From Candidatus Omnitrophota bacterium (GTDB taxonomy: Bacteria; Omnitrophota; Gorgyraeia; Gorgyraeales; Gorgyraeaceae), in assembly GCA_003485765.1 (NCBI GenBank), contig DNHS01000011.1, positions 94,277 through 152,998 of the forward strand: a DNA stretch of 58,722 nucleotides, read 5' to 3'. Below the pieces are notes generated by a model. The model did not search any database. It was not told where the DNA came from and was given only the letters and a program-made list of their open reading frames with translations. Of this stretch, positions 41,398 to 49,299 are shown piece by piece. Both the position numbers and the translations under genes were made by a program. How positions within the stretch are numbered: the stretch's first letter is position 1; each line of letters opens with the position of its first letter.

Positions 41398-41892
41398 AGG
41401 CCAGTAAACGGGTTTACATTGATAGAACTCGTAATGCTGATAGTTATAATAGGCATAGTTGCATTGGTTGCCATGCCAAAGGTTACTACAGGATCAGCTG
41501 TGAGGCTGGAGGCAGCATGCCAGAAAATAGCCTCTGATTTAAGATATACTCAAGAAATGGCTTTAGCTCAGCAGGTAAGATTCGGAATATCTTTTGATCC
41601 TGTAAACGAAGCTTATTTTGTTTACAGAGTAACCATAGCCACAAAAAGTATAGATCCACAGACAAGAAATAATTTTGATGTTTCGTTTGTTAATCTTAAT
41701 GAATTTAAGGGCATAGATATATCAAGCACGAATTTCAGTAATAAGGTGGAGTTTGATTCAACTGGCGCTCCATATGATGGGAATGGCATTATTTTATCAA
41801 GCCAGGGCGTCATAACTCTTCAGGCTCAGGCAGGGGCATATTCCAGGACAGTGAGGATAGAAGCGAAGACTGGCAAGGTAAGTGTACAATAA
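41386..41892 (+). CDS. Minor pilin / pseudopilin, GspH type
   Basis: A 168-aa prepilin with a short leader (MKGERPVNG) before FTLIELVMLIVIIGIVALVA. The globular part begins LEAACQKIASDLRYTQEMAL, the helix typical of GspH/FimT proteins, followed by beta strands. The start is a GTG in the middle unit of a heptanucleotide array; the other two GTGs hit stop codons within a few codons. It is the first of four minor pilins in the order expected for the H-I-J-K tip complex of type II secretion. Confidence 0.87.
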   Translation: MKGERPVNGFTLIELVMLIVIIGIVALVAMPKVTTGSAVRLEAACQKIASDLRYTQEMALAQQVRFGISFDPVNEAYFVYRVTIATKSIDPQTRNNFDVSFVNLNEFKGIDISSTNFSNKVEFDSTGAPYDGNGIILSSQGVITLQAQAGAYSRTVRIEAKTGKVSVQ

Positions 41893-41933
41893 ACAACTTT
41901 ACATTTTGACATTGTCGGAATGTAAAGTTGTTG
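41891..41933. repeat. 43-bp nested palindrome, copy 4 (CTTTACA subtype)
   Basis: Outer arms AAACAACTTTACA / TGTAAAGTTGTTg around TTTTGACA-T-TGTCGGAA. It starts within the stop codon of the GspH-type gene and ends 8 bases before the next start. A reading frame can be drawn through it, giving a false 20-residue extension to the next pilin. Confidence 0.85.
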
Positions 41934-41941
41934 GGGGAAAG

Positions 41942-42322
41942 ATGCGAGGATTTACGTTGGTAGAGACAGTGATAGGAATAGTAGTGATAGGGATCATAGC
42001 GCTTGGATTGTTCGCTACTTTTACAGGCGTATTTACAAATGCTGTCAGGGATGAGGTGGTGACTGTTGCTACAAGTTTGGCAAAAGGAGAAATGGAGCGC
42101 GTAACACGCCTGAGCTTTGCAAGTGTAGTTGATCAAAATAGAGGAACTCCTGTGAGTTTCGGAGGGAATTTTACTAATTATTCCTGGCAGATAAGAGTAG
42201 ATGCTGTGCCAGTGGCTATTGCCAGCGATCCGGGTATGGCTCAGTATAAACAGGTAGAATCTCGTGTCACAAATCCGATGGTAGGGGATATCAGCTTAAA
42301 GACGATCGTGACGAATAATTGA
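41942..42322 (+). CDS. Minor pilin / pseudopilin, GspI/PilV type
   Basis: A 126-aa prepilin starting directly with a three-residue leader, MRG/FTLVETVIGIVVIGIIAL, the short leader and VET motif common in GspI/PilV proteins. I start at ATG 41942, after GGGGGAAAG; the longer open frame from 41882 only reads through the palindrome. The rest is a small beta-rich domain (NYSWQIRVDAVPVA, QVESRVTNPMVG). It would sit in the tip complex of the pilus or pseudopilus. Confidence 0.85.
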   Translation: MRGFTLVETVIGIVVIGIIALGLFATFTGVFTNAVRDEVVTVATSLAKGEMERVTRLSFASVVDQNRGTPVSFGGNFTNYSWQIRVDAVPVAIASDPGMAQYKQVESRVTNPMVGDISLKTIVTNN

Positions 42323-42323
42323 A

Positions 42324-42824
42324 ATGAAAAAAGAAAAAGGTTTTACTTTAATAGAAGTAATTATAGTAATAACAATAGTAGGGATTGTTTCAGTTATAAT
42401 AGGATCCATGCTACTGGGGGTTGTGAAGGCATGGACGTTTAAGTTGAACAGGAATGATATATTATGGGACGGAAGGCTTGCTATGGACAGGATGACAAGA
42501 GAAATCAGGACAATAAAAAATTCTACAAGTGTTACTACGGCCTCAGCTGCGCAGTTCAGGTTTACTGATACAGGAAATAAAGACATAACATATAGCCTGA
42601 GCAGTACAAATTTAAACAGGACTGAAAACGGCACTGCGAATTTATTGGCTGCAGATGTTTCAGCGCTTACTTTTACTTATTATAATTCAAGCGATGCTGT
42701 TATCCCCAGTCCTGCGGTCAGTCCATCTGCGACAGATATAAGAAGGGTAAGGATCAATCTTACACTTACAAAGAATGGAGAAAATGTTTATTTACAATCA
42801 GATGCTTCGACAAAGAATTTTTAG
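42324..42824 (+). CDS. Minor pilin / pseudopilin, GspJ/PilW type
   Basis: A 166-aa prepilin: MKKEKG/FTLIEVIIVITIVGIVSVI, then LAMDRMTREIRTIKNSTSV and AQFRFTDTGNKDITYSLS, the helix-plus-strand pattern of GspJ/PilW. It begins one base after the GspI-type gene. Its 3' end lies just before the 174-bp element at 42830-43003. It overlaps the start assigned to the next pilin gene, but that start may be an artefact of the element. Confidence 0.85.
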   Translation: MKKEKGFTLIEVIIVITIVGIVSVIIGSMLLGVVKAWTFKLNRNDILWDGRLAMDRMTREIRTIKNSTSVTTASAAQFRFTDTGNKDITYSLSSTNLNRTENGTANLLAADVSALTFTYYNSSDAVIPSPAVSPSATDIRRVRINLTLTKNGENVYLQSDASTKNF

Positions 42825-44223
42825 ATTTTTTGCCAGCCCTGGCAGGTCTAAAGAAAAGCCTCGCCGATTCGAGCGGGCACGGTGTCCTGCGCAGGCTGAG
42901 GCCGTTCGGCACGAAATAATTTTAGCGGTCCGCTACGGTTTACGGCTCGTCCGCCTCGCTGGGGCGTCCGAGCGTCTTTTCGTAGGCCTGCCAGGGCTGG
43001 CAAGATATAATATTTCTCGTACCAAAGGCATTTCTTTAGTAGCTGTAGTTATTGTAATGCTGATAGTTTCTACGCTGGCGTTACTGATGGCGTCTTTTAT
43101 GTCGTCCGGGAACATTTCAGCAATCACAGACATGCAGGCGGAGCAGGCGTTATATATAGCATCTGCAGGTATGGAGTGTTATCTTGAGCTTTTAGAGGCA
43201 GATTCAGACTGGTCAACTCCGCCTACAGTTTTTACAAATCAGATATTTGGCGCCGGGACATTTACCATTACTTATGCGAATCAGACAGCAGATTCCATAG
43301 ACATTACCAGCACAGGAAAAGTTATTGGATGGGATGGGAATTCAGTCCAGAGAGTTATTGTTCAGCATGTTACAAAGGAAGCTGGCGCAGGAACAGCGTT
43401 TTCCGATTTCGCGATATTTTATGGAGGGGGAGATGGTACGATCGAAAGCGAAATTAAAAAAGAACAGACAATCACAGGCGATATTTTTGTGAAAGGAAAT
43501 CTGGATATAGGAAAGAATTGCACAATAACCGGTAATGTCTCAGCTACAGGTAGCATAACTGTTGGAAGCGGCACAAATATTTCAGGAAGCACTACCCCAA
43601 ATGCTACTCAGCCTGCAAATCAGCCAACGCTGACTACTACATATTATGATAGTCTGATTACAACTGCTTCTGGCCAGCCAGCTGGGAATAGGACATTCGA
43701 GGCAGAAGCGATTTCAGGAACTGTATATATAAACGGCAATGTGACAATAAAGGATTATATAAACGGCTCAGGCACAATAGTTGCCACGGGTTCAGTTGAT
43801 ATAAAAAGCAATGTAGATATCGGGAGCAATATTACTATTATCTCGGATGGGAGTTTGCTTATGAGGATTAATGGGACAGTAGGCAAGAGTGTGTTTTTTT
43901 ATTCCTCTTCCGATATTGAATTGAAGGCAGGTATTGTTCTTGGCAGCGGAGCTGGTTCAGGAGAAGGTGTGGTTTTATTGTCGCCTGGAGATATCAAGTT
44001 AGGCGATAATACTACTTTGACAGGATTTATATTTGGAGATGACGTAGAGATAGGAGAAAATCTTACATTGACAGGCAATCTTGGCGGCAACAGGCTTGAT
44101 ACTTTGGATGAAGGAGCGGTTATAATTAAAAACAATGCAAAGGTAAATTACGGCTCTATAAATGGGTTCAACTCCAACGCGGCAATAACTATCACAACTT
44201 CTTTATGGCAGGAAACATTGTAG
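42775..44223 (+). CDS. Minor pilin PilX/GspK-like with beta-solenoid domain; N-terminus disrupted or extended by an inserted element
   Basis: From about residue 83 the protein is a prepilin-like chain: RTKG/ISLVAVVIVMLIVSTLALLM, then AEQALYIASAGMECYLELL as in PilX/GspK. After residue 200 it becomes a long repeat of short strands (ITGDIFVKGNLDIG, GSITVGSGTNISG, GNVTIKDYINGSG), like bactofilins or other beta-solenoids. The first 80 residues are Arg-rich and mostly coded by the 174-bp GC-rich element, leaving no ATG near the natural prepilin leader. Either the insert has been adopted as a long leader or a non-ATG start is used. The fourth member of the minor pilin set; length 482 aa as read from 42775. 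Confidence 0.65.
   Translation: MEKMFIYNQMLRQRIFRFFASPGRSKEKPRRFERARCPAQAEAVRHEIILAVRYGLRLVRLAGASERLFVGLPGLARYNISRTKGISLVAVVIVMLIVSTLALLMASFMSSGNISAITDMQAEQALYIASAGMECYLELLEADSDWSTPPTVFTNQIFGAGTFTITYANQTADSIDITSTGKVIGWDGNSVQRVIVQHVTKEAGAGTAFSDFAIFYGGGDGTIESEIKKEQTITGDIFVKGNLDIGKNCTITGNVSATGSITVGSGTNISGSTTPNATQPANQPTLTTTYYDSLITTASGQPAGNRTFEAEAISGTVYINGNVTIKDYINGSGTIVATGSVDIKSNVDIGSNITIISDGSLLMRINGTVGKSVFFYSSSDIELKAGIVLGSGAGSGEGVVLLSPGDIKLGDNTTLTGFIFGDDVEIGENLTLTGNLGGNRLDTLDEGAVIIKNNAKVNYGSINGFNSNAAITITTSLWQETL
42830..43003. repeat. 174-bp GC-rich element with 21-base terminal inverted repeats
   Basis: Left end 42830-42850 (TTGCCAGCCCTGGCAGGTCTA) and right end 42983-43003 are inverted copies, 20 of 21 matching. 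Further inward the similarity continues imperfectly (AAGAAAAG-CCTCG versus GAAAAGACGCTCG). It is clearly richer in GC than the pilin genes around it. Each terminal repeat holds its own small palindrome (GCCAGCCCTGGC). No transposase is present; it looks like a MITE or a REP doublet. Confidence 0.82.
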
Positions 44224-44243
44224 TTATGATATAATATATAAAG

Positions 44244-45782
44244 ATGAATAGTATCTTAGAAAAACTGCAAAAAGAATATAAATCGCTTCTCGCTGGAATG
44301 GGCATAGGCCAGAAACCTGCTAATTTTATAGGCTTGGATATTGGCTCAAGGCATTTTAGGGCTGTAAGGATAAAAAAGACAGGTGATGAATTTTCAGTAC
44401 AGGATACCATGGTGGACAGGATCGAGGAACTTGGGAATCTTTCCAGCAAAATGCGCGTGAAAGACGAAGAAGAGCTATGCGTGAGTTTTAGCATGGAAGG
44501 CATTGTTATAAAAAGGGTAACGATACCTGTAATGCCTCAGGAAGAGATAGAAAGCGCCCTCAGATGGGAGCTGAAGGAGCAGGTTGGATTTGATATTGAT
44601 AAAGCCAAGGTAAGATTTAATATCTTAGGGGAAAAAGATACTGAGGATGGCGCAAAAAAGATAGAACTAGTTGCTTTTACATACCAGGAATCTGATATTG
44701 AACCAAAGGTAAAAGAGTTAAAAGAAATGGGTTTAAATATCCGAAATGTGATGCCTTTAGATTTTGCGCTTGCCAGATATGTAGATAATTCAAAAATTGT
44801 ATCCCATGATGAAAAGATCGCGGTTGTGGATATAGGCAGTATAAAGACAATTATTTTTATAATTGAAAAAGGCAGGATTTATTTTACAAGAGAGATACCT
44901 TTGGGCGGAGACGCTATAACAGAGGCAATGACAGGTGTTATTGTGCCTGAAAAAGGCAAGTTAGAATTATCCAGAGAAGATGCTGAGGCCATGAAAAGGG
45001 AATACGGCATCCCCCTGGATATAAAGATATTTTCCATGGTAAGGCCTATACTGGAAAAATTAGCAAGCCAGATACGCGCTTCTCTTGAATATTGCGAGAA
45101 TCAATTTTCCTGTGTAGTTTTTAAAAAGATCATTTTAACAGGCAATGGCTCTAAACTAAAAGGACTCGCAGAATATCTGCATAAAGAAGCAGGGTTAGAG
45201 GTAGTTACAATTCTTCCAGAAACCGCAGGGGCTATAGGCCTGGCTCTAAGCATGAAATCTGATTTAAATATGCTGCCTGAAAAATTCAGATCAGAAGATC
45301 AAAAGGCGCTGAAAAGATTTTCCATGACAATGATTGCTTTTGTCCTGGGAGTAATAACGCTTTTCTCATATGTATTATTATGCATACAGGCAATAAACCT
45401 GAAAAAAGGCGTAGAGACAGAGAGGCAGCACTGGGATAATCTCAAGGAAGTAAAATTATTAAAGGATAAGATAATAGCTTACAGTTCTGTTATAAATGCA
45501 GTTTCCATGGATGGTATCTATGCAGGCAAGATAATGAAAGAAATAAGCAGCATGATTCTTCCCTATATAGTGCTGGATAGATTTAGCGTGGATAGTAAAG
45601 AGCCGAATATAAAGATAGGCGGTTTAGTGTTAAAGCAGGATTCATTGACGGAATTTATGTCCAAGCTGGAGTCAAACCCCTTGTTTCAGAACGTAAAACT
45701 TTCTTTCAGCGAAAAGGATGAAGGGGCTGGTCAGGATGCGGTGAATTTCGAAATAACGTGTAATATTAGTAATAAAATGTGA
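44244..45782 (+). CDS. PilM-PilN fusion, pilus inner-membrane platform
   Basis: The N-terminal part (about 1-345) is an actin-like PilM/GspL-type ATPase fold: NFIGLDIGSRHFRAVRI, EEIESALRWELKEQVGFDI, VVDIGSIKTIIFI and ILTGNGSKLKGLAEYL. A membrane helix at about 357-380 and a PilN-like periplasmic part follow, ending in LTEFMSKLESNPLFQNVKLS, the PilN hallmark. In most species PilM and PilN are separate proteins that bind each other, so the fusion (512 aa) keeps the partners together; this layout is reminiscent of GspL. PilO and PilP follow. Confidence 0.85.
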   Translation: MNSILEKLQKEYKSLLAGMGIGQKPANFIGLDIGSRHFRAVRIKKTGDEFSVQDTMVDRIEELGNLSSKMRVKDEEELCVSFSMEGIVIKRVTIPVMPQEEIESALRWELKEQVGFDIDKAKVRFNILGEKDTEDGAKKIELVAFTYQESDIEPKVKELKEMGLNIRNVMPLDFALARYVDNSKIVSHDEKIAVVDIGSIKTIIFIIEKGRIYFTREIPLGGDAITEAMTGVIVPEKGKLELSREDAEAMKREYGIPLDIKIFSMVRPILEKLASQIRASLEYCENQFSCVVFKKIILTGNGSKLKGLAEYLHKEAGLEVVTILPETAGAIGLALSMKSDLNMLPEKFRSEDQKALKRFSMTMIAFVLGVITLFSYVLLCIQAINLKKGVETERQHWDNLKEVKLLKDKIIAYSSVINAVSMDGIYAGKIMKEISSMILPYIVLDRFSVDSKEPNIKIGGLVLKQDSLTEFMSKLESNPLFQNVKLSFSEKDEGAGQDAVNFEITCNISNKM

Positions 45783-45789
45783 ATCCCTT

Positions 45790-46353
45790 ATGAATAAAAA
45801 TAAGATTACAACATTTGTTATTTTTGGCGTTGTAGCTAGTTTATTTTTGCAGTTTGTTTATTTGCCGAAAACCGGAGAAGTCAAGAAACTTAACGCGGAA
45901 TACAGAAGCACAAAAAACAGCATAGCAGAGCTTTATAATTTTATAGGAGGCGAGGATAAATTAAAGGACAGCCTTATAAAGATGCGCAATTACGTTGAAG
46001 GCCTTGAGGGCGCACTGCCTTCTGAAAAAGAGGCTTCAAATATAATAAAGCAGCTTAATGAGGAAGCAAGGGCAATAAAGGTCAATGTAGTTTCCGTAAA
46101 GCCAGGAGATCTAATGAACTATACTGACATTAAAGGAACGCATCTCAAAATTTTTGATTCCGTATGTAAAGGCATGCCTGTGAATTTGAGCGTTGAAGCC
46201 AGGTATCAGGCTATAGGGGATTTCTTGAATAAAATAGAAATGAGCAGGAATCCTATGATCTCAGTAAGAAAGATAGATTTGAGGAAGGATGTAAATATAT
46301 TGCCGAAGATAAGAGCAGACATAGAGCTGAACGCTTGCGTGCTGGGGGAATAA
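45790..46353 (+). CDS. pilO: PilO-like inner-membrane protein
   Basis: A 187-aa protein with one N-terminal helix (about 8-24), a coiled-coil stretch (VKKLNAEYRSTKNSIAELY) and a C-terminal ferredoxin-like part (LKIFDSVCKGMPVNLSVEAR, FLNKIEMSRNPMISVRKIDL), the classical PilO layout. The last motif, with its Leu-x-x-Ile pattern before an RNPxxxVRKI-type strand, is typical. It forms the platform with the PilM-PilN fusion. No strong ribosome binding site; probably coupled. Confidence 0.82.
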   Translation: MNKNKITTFVIFGVVASLFLQFVYLPKTGEVKKLNAEYRSTKNSIAELYNFIGGEDKLKDSLIKMRNYVEGLEGALPSEKEASNIIKQLNEEARAIKVNVVSVKPGDLMNYTDIKGTHLKIFDSVCKGMPVNLSVEARYQAIGDFLNKIEMSRNPMISVRKIDLRKDVNILPKIRADIELNACVLGE

Positions 46354-46357
46354 TACA

Positions 46358-46780
46358 TTGGCTGATAATAAAAAGAAGATAGAATTAACCATAACAGGCA
46401 TAGGTATAATCATTTTGATATTTTTGATTGCAAATCATATGCCTAAATCAAAGGATAATAAGTCTGTTTCAAAGGCCGAACCATATCCAACTTCGGAAGT
46501 TACCATCTTGGCGGTTTCCGAAGTCGGATCCGACAGCAGTGTAAAATGGGGCAGGGATCCTTTCTTATTGGATACTTCTAATGTCAAAGAACAGGGCATG
46601 GAGGATTTAGTTCTTAACGGCATAGTGTCAGACAGAGATAACCCGTATGCCATCATAAATAATGACGTTGTTAAACTGGGCGATAAGGTAAACGGGATGA
46701 CTATTATCGAGATTAATGAGAAGAACGTTGTCCTTGAGCAGGACGGCCAGAAACATACCCTAGAATTAAACCCGTATTAA
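46358..46780 (+). CDS. pilP: PilP/GspC-like periplasmic protein
   Basis: A 140-aa protein with an N-terminal helix (about 9-26), a flexible Ser/Pro-rich linker, WGRDPFLLD, and an HR-type domain (LVLNGIVSDRDNPYAIINND, then KLGDKVNGMTIIEI) like PilP and GspC. PilP is often a lipoprotein; this one has a plain membrane anchor and no lipobox, like GspC. It would link the platform to an outer-membrane secretin, but no pilQ/gspD is in the window. The start is TTG at 46358, after GGGGGAA. Confidence 0.75.
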   Translation: MADNKKKIELTITGIGIIILIFLIANHMPKSKDNKSVSKAEPYPTSEVTILAVSEVGSDSSVKWGRDPFLLDTSNVKEQGMEDLVLNGIVSDRDNPYAIINNDVVKLGDKVNGMTIIEINEKNVVLEQDGQKHTLELNPY

Positions 46781-46792
46781 CCTCAGTTTTTA

Positions 46793-46822
46793 TTGACTTT
46801 ATTGGCTTTCGTGTGATAACAT
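46793..46822 (+). promoter_or_regulatory. Candidate promoter of the lpxL-lptCAB unit
   Basis: TTGACT (46793-46798) and TAACAT (46817-46822) with an 18-base spacer in the gap between the pilus genes and the acyltransferase gene, where the functional theme changes. Confidence 0.45.
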
Positions 46823-46831
46823 ACTCTGGCT

Positions 46832-47743
46832 ATGGCAAAGAATAAGCCTAGGAGGGTAGTTATATTTTTACTCTTCAGGCTGATGAGTTTTGTTATTTTA
46901 GCAGTTCCTATCAGAATAGGGCTTATACTTGGCCAGGCTTTTGGAAACCTGTGTTTTTATAGTCTAAGAAAAGAGAGAAAAAAAGCGCTTCGGAATCTGG
47001 ATATTGCCTTTGGGAACTCCAAGTCCGCGATAGAAAAAAGAAAAATAGTTAAAAAGGTCTTTGAAAATCTGGGGAAAAGCTCTATAGAGATATTATCTAT
47101 ACCTAAACTTAGCAAAGAAAGCTTTAAAAGATATGTATACTGTAAAAATATTGATATGCTGAAAAGATTTTTACAGGAAGGCAAAGCTGTTATAATCCTT
47201 TCCGGCCATTTTGGAAACTGGGAGTTTCTGGCGCATTATCTTTCAATAAACGGGCTGCCCATGAATGTGATCGCCAGGCGCGCGAGGCAGTCAGGACTGG
47301 AAGCGTTTTTAACCAGGATAAGAAAACAGAATAGCGTGAATGTATTATACAGGGATGCGTCAGCTAAGGAGATAGTGGATCTTTTAAGGGATGGGAAGTT
47401 CGTAGGTATCATGCCTGATCAGGATATGGATAGTATTTCAGGCGTGTTTGTGGATTTTTTTGGAAAAAGCGCATGGACGCCGAGCGGCCCCGCGGTTTTA
47501 AATCTTTTAACAGGGGCTTCTATTGTCCCATGTTTTATAGTGCGTAAGGCATTCGGGCACGAGGTTATTATTGAAAAGCCGATGGAGCTGGTTAAGACAG
47601 ACAATAAGAGAAGAGATATTTTTGAAAACACCAGTAGATATACAAAGGTTATAGAGGATCACATTAGAAAGTTTCCGGAACACTGGGTCTGGTTTCATGA
47701 TAGATGGAAGACAAAATTATGTTGCGAAAAAACTTTGGAATAA
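46832..47743 (+). CDS. Lipid A late acyltransferase (LpxL/HtrB family)
   Basis: Adds a secondary acyl chain to lipid A at the inner membrane. The 303-aa protein has a hydrophobic anchor (about 9-35), ALRNLDIAFGNS, the catalytic HxxxxE motif in SGHFGNWEF (His126/Glu131), MPDQDMDSISGVFVDFFG and FPEHWVWFHDRW. It is a second LpxL-type enzyme beside the N-terminal half of the fusion at 15326; together they could place two different acyl chains. It lies upstream of lptCA-lptB, overlapping the former. Confidence 0.88.
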   Translation: MAKNKPRRVVIFLLFRLMSFVILAVPIRIGLILGQAFGNLCFYSLRKERKKALRNLDIAFGNSKSAIEKRKIVKKVFENLGKSSIEILSIPKLSKESFKRYVYCKNIDMLKRFLQEGKAVIILSGHFGNWEFLAHYLSINGLPMNVIARRARQSGLEAFLTRIRKQNSVNVLYRDASAKEIVDLLRDGKFVGIMPDQDMDSISGVFVDFFGKSAWTPSGPAVLNLLTGASIVPCFIVRKAFGHEVIIEKPMELVKTDNKRRDIFENTSRYTKVIEDHIRKFPEHWVWFHDRWKTKLCCEKTLE

Positions 47744-48555
47744 CTGTTTTGTTGATACTGATTTTTGCCTCGCCGTGTTTTGCTGAAGAGAAAAAAGAAG
47801 CAGCTCTGCAGGAAGTTAAGGATTTTTCTTTCGTACAGTATCAAAAGGGCGGGGGCCAGAAGTGGAAAATGAACGGAAAATCAGCAGAGGTGCTGGATAA
47901 TAAAGTTAATATAGAATATCTGTCCGCATTATCTTTCGGCCAAGGCACTATGCTTAAATTAAAAGCCAGAGAAGGAAGTTTCGATAAAGGCGAAAATATG
48001 GTTTACCTCAGGGATAATGTAGTCGCAGTTTCTACTAATGGCACAAAATTGACCACAGATCATTTGGTGTGGGACCAAGAGACAAAAAATATTTCTACCG
48101 AGGCAAGCGTAAACATAAAAAAGCCTAATATGGATATTACAGGCACGGGCGCTGTGTGCGACATAGAGGGCAATACAGCTGAATTAAAACATAATATAAA
48201 CGCAAAGCTCGTATCTGATGAACCCGGAATATTAGGCTCTCTAGGAGAGAAAGGCCAGACTGTTATAACGTGTGACGGGCCTTTGGAGTTAAATTATAAA
48301 CAGAACCGTGCTTTCTTTCACGGAAATGTTAAGATAGAGGACTCTAAAGGCAGTATATTATCTGACAGGATAGATGTATATTTCAGCCCTGAGACAAAAC
48401 GCGTCAAGTGCGTGGTTGCAAGAGGAAACGTGAAGATTATAAACGGCGGGAGCGTGACTTACAGCGAGAAGGCGATCTATCTGGTGGACCAGGGCAGGGT
48501 AATATTGCCTAACAGGCCAAAATTGGTAATCCAAAATGACGGAACTAAACAATAA
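47719..48555 (+). CDS. LptC-LptA fusion, periplasmic LPS transport bridge
   Basis: A 278-aa secreted protein with an N-terminal signal or anchor (LRKNFGITVLLILIFASPC) and two OstA-like units. The first (about 30-130: FSFVQYQKGGGQKWKMNGKS, MLKLKAREGSFDKGENMVYL) resembles LptC; the second (about 135-265: MDITGTGAVCDIEGNTAEL, NRAFFHGNVKIEDSKGSIL) resembles LptA. Separate proteins in E. coli, they form adjacent jellyrolls in the LPS bridge, so a fusion is functional in principle. I start at ATG 47719; an in-frame ATG at 47704 would add five residues. lptB follows with a 20-base overlap. Confidence 0.8.
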   Translation: MLRKNFGITVLLILIFASPCFAEEKKEAALQEVKDFSFVQYQKGGGQKWKMNGKSAEVLDNKVNIEYLSALSFGQGTMLKLKAREGSFDKGENMVYLRDNVVAVSTNGTKLTTDHLVWDQETKNISTEASVNIKKPNMDITGTGAVCDIEGNTAELKHNINAKLVSDEPGILGSLGEKGQTVITCDGPLELNYKQNRAFFHGNVKIEDSKGSILSDRIDVYFSPETKRVKCVVARGNVKIINGGSVTYSEKAIYLVDQGRVILPNRPKLVIQNDGTKQ

Positions 48556-49279
48556 CGGGCATCTTTTAGAAATAAATAATCTAGGGAAGTCCTACGATGG
48601 GAAAAAGATCGTGGACGGCGTCTCGATGAAGGTAAAGCGCGGAGAGGTTGTAGGCCTTCTGGGCCCAAACGGCGCAGGAAAGACAACCACATTTTACATG
48701 GTAGTGGGGATACTCAGGCCTGATAAAGGAAACATAATTTTTGACGGAAATGATATCACAAAACTTGCGATGTACCGGAGGGCTAGGAATGGCATAGGGT
48801 ATCTTTCGCAGGAGCCTTCGATATTCAGAAAACTTAGTGTTGAAGAGAATATAATGGCTGTGTTAGAAACCCTGCATCTTCCCCGCGAGGTGCGCAGGAA
48901 CAGGTTGAAGGAGCTTCTGGAAGAATTAAAGATAAGCCATCTCGCAAAGAAAAAAGCGTATATGCTTTCAGGGGGAGAGAGAAGGAGGCTGGAGATAACA
49001 AGGGCGCTTGTTACAAATCCGCTTTTTATTCTTCTGGATGAACCTTTTAGCGGCATAGACCCTATTGCAGTGGCTGACGCGCAGGATATTATAGGCGAAT
49101 TAAAAAATAAAGGCCTTGGGATACTCCTGACAGACCATAATGTAAGAGAAACGCTTGAAATAACAAATCATTCGTATATAATGGCAGAAGGAAAGATACT
49201 TATTGAAGGCACAAAAGAAGTGCTGGTCAATGATCCAAAGGCGCGAGAGATATATCTTGGAGAGAAATTCAGGTTATAA
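48536..49279 (+). CDS. lptB: LPS export ABC transporter ATPase LptB
   Basis: Powers LPS extraction from the inner membrane with LptF and LptG, which are not in the window. The 247-aa ATPase has Walker A GPNGAGKTTT (43-52), the LptB-type GIGYLSQEPSIFRKLSVEEN, the signature LSGGERRRLEI, Walker B with ILLDEPFSGIDPIAV, and the His switch in LLTDHNVRETL. These match LptB rather than other ABC ATPases. It overlaps lptCA by 20 bases. Confidence 0.95.
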   Translation: MTELNNNGHLLEINNLGKSYDGKKIVDGVSMKVKRGEVVGLLGPNGAGKTTTFYMVVGILRPDKGNIIFDGNDITKLAMYRRARNGIGYLSQEPSIFRKLSVEENIMAVLETLHLPREVRRNRLKELLEELKISHLAKKKAYMLSGGERRRLEITRALVTNPLFILLDEPFSGIDPIAVADAQDIIGELKNKGLGILLTDHNVRETLEITNHSYIMAEGKILIEGTKEVLVNDPKAREIYLGEKFRL

Positions 49280-49299
49280 TCGCAGGAGCAATTTATAAA

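Noticed and set aside
41882..41941. N-terminal extension of the GspI-type pilin
   Set aside because: The extra 20 codons come from the palindrome 41891-41933. The prepilin leader starts at ATG 41942, with a good ribosome binding site.
42830..43003. An insertion sequence with transposase
   Set aside because: Only 174 bp, no transposase reading frame and no clear target duplication. Described as a MITE/REP-like repeat instead.
44230..44235. TATAAT just before the PilM-PilN gene as a promoter
   Set aside because: No acceptable -35 box lies 15-19 bases upstream, and the position, only 9 bases before the start codon, leaves no room for a leader.
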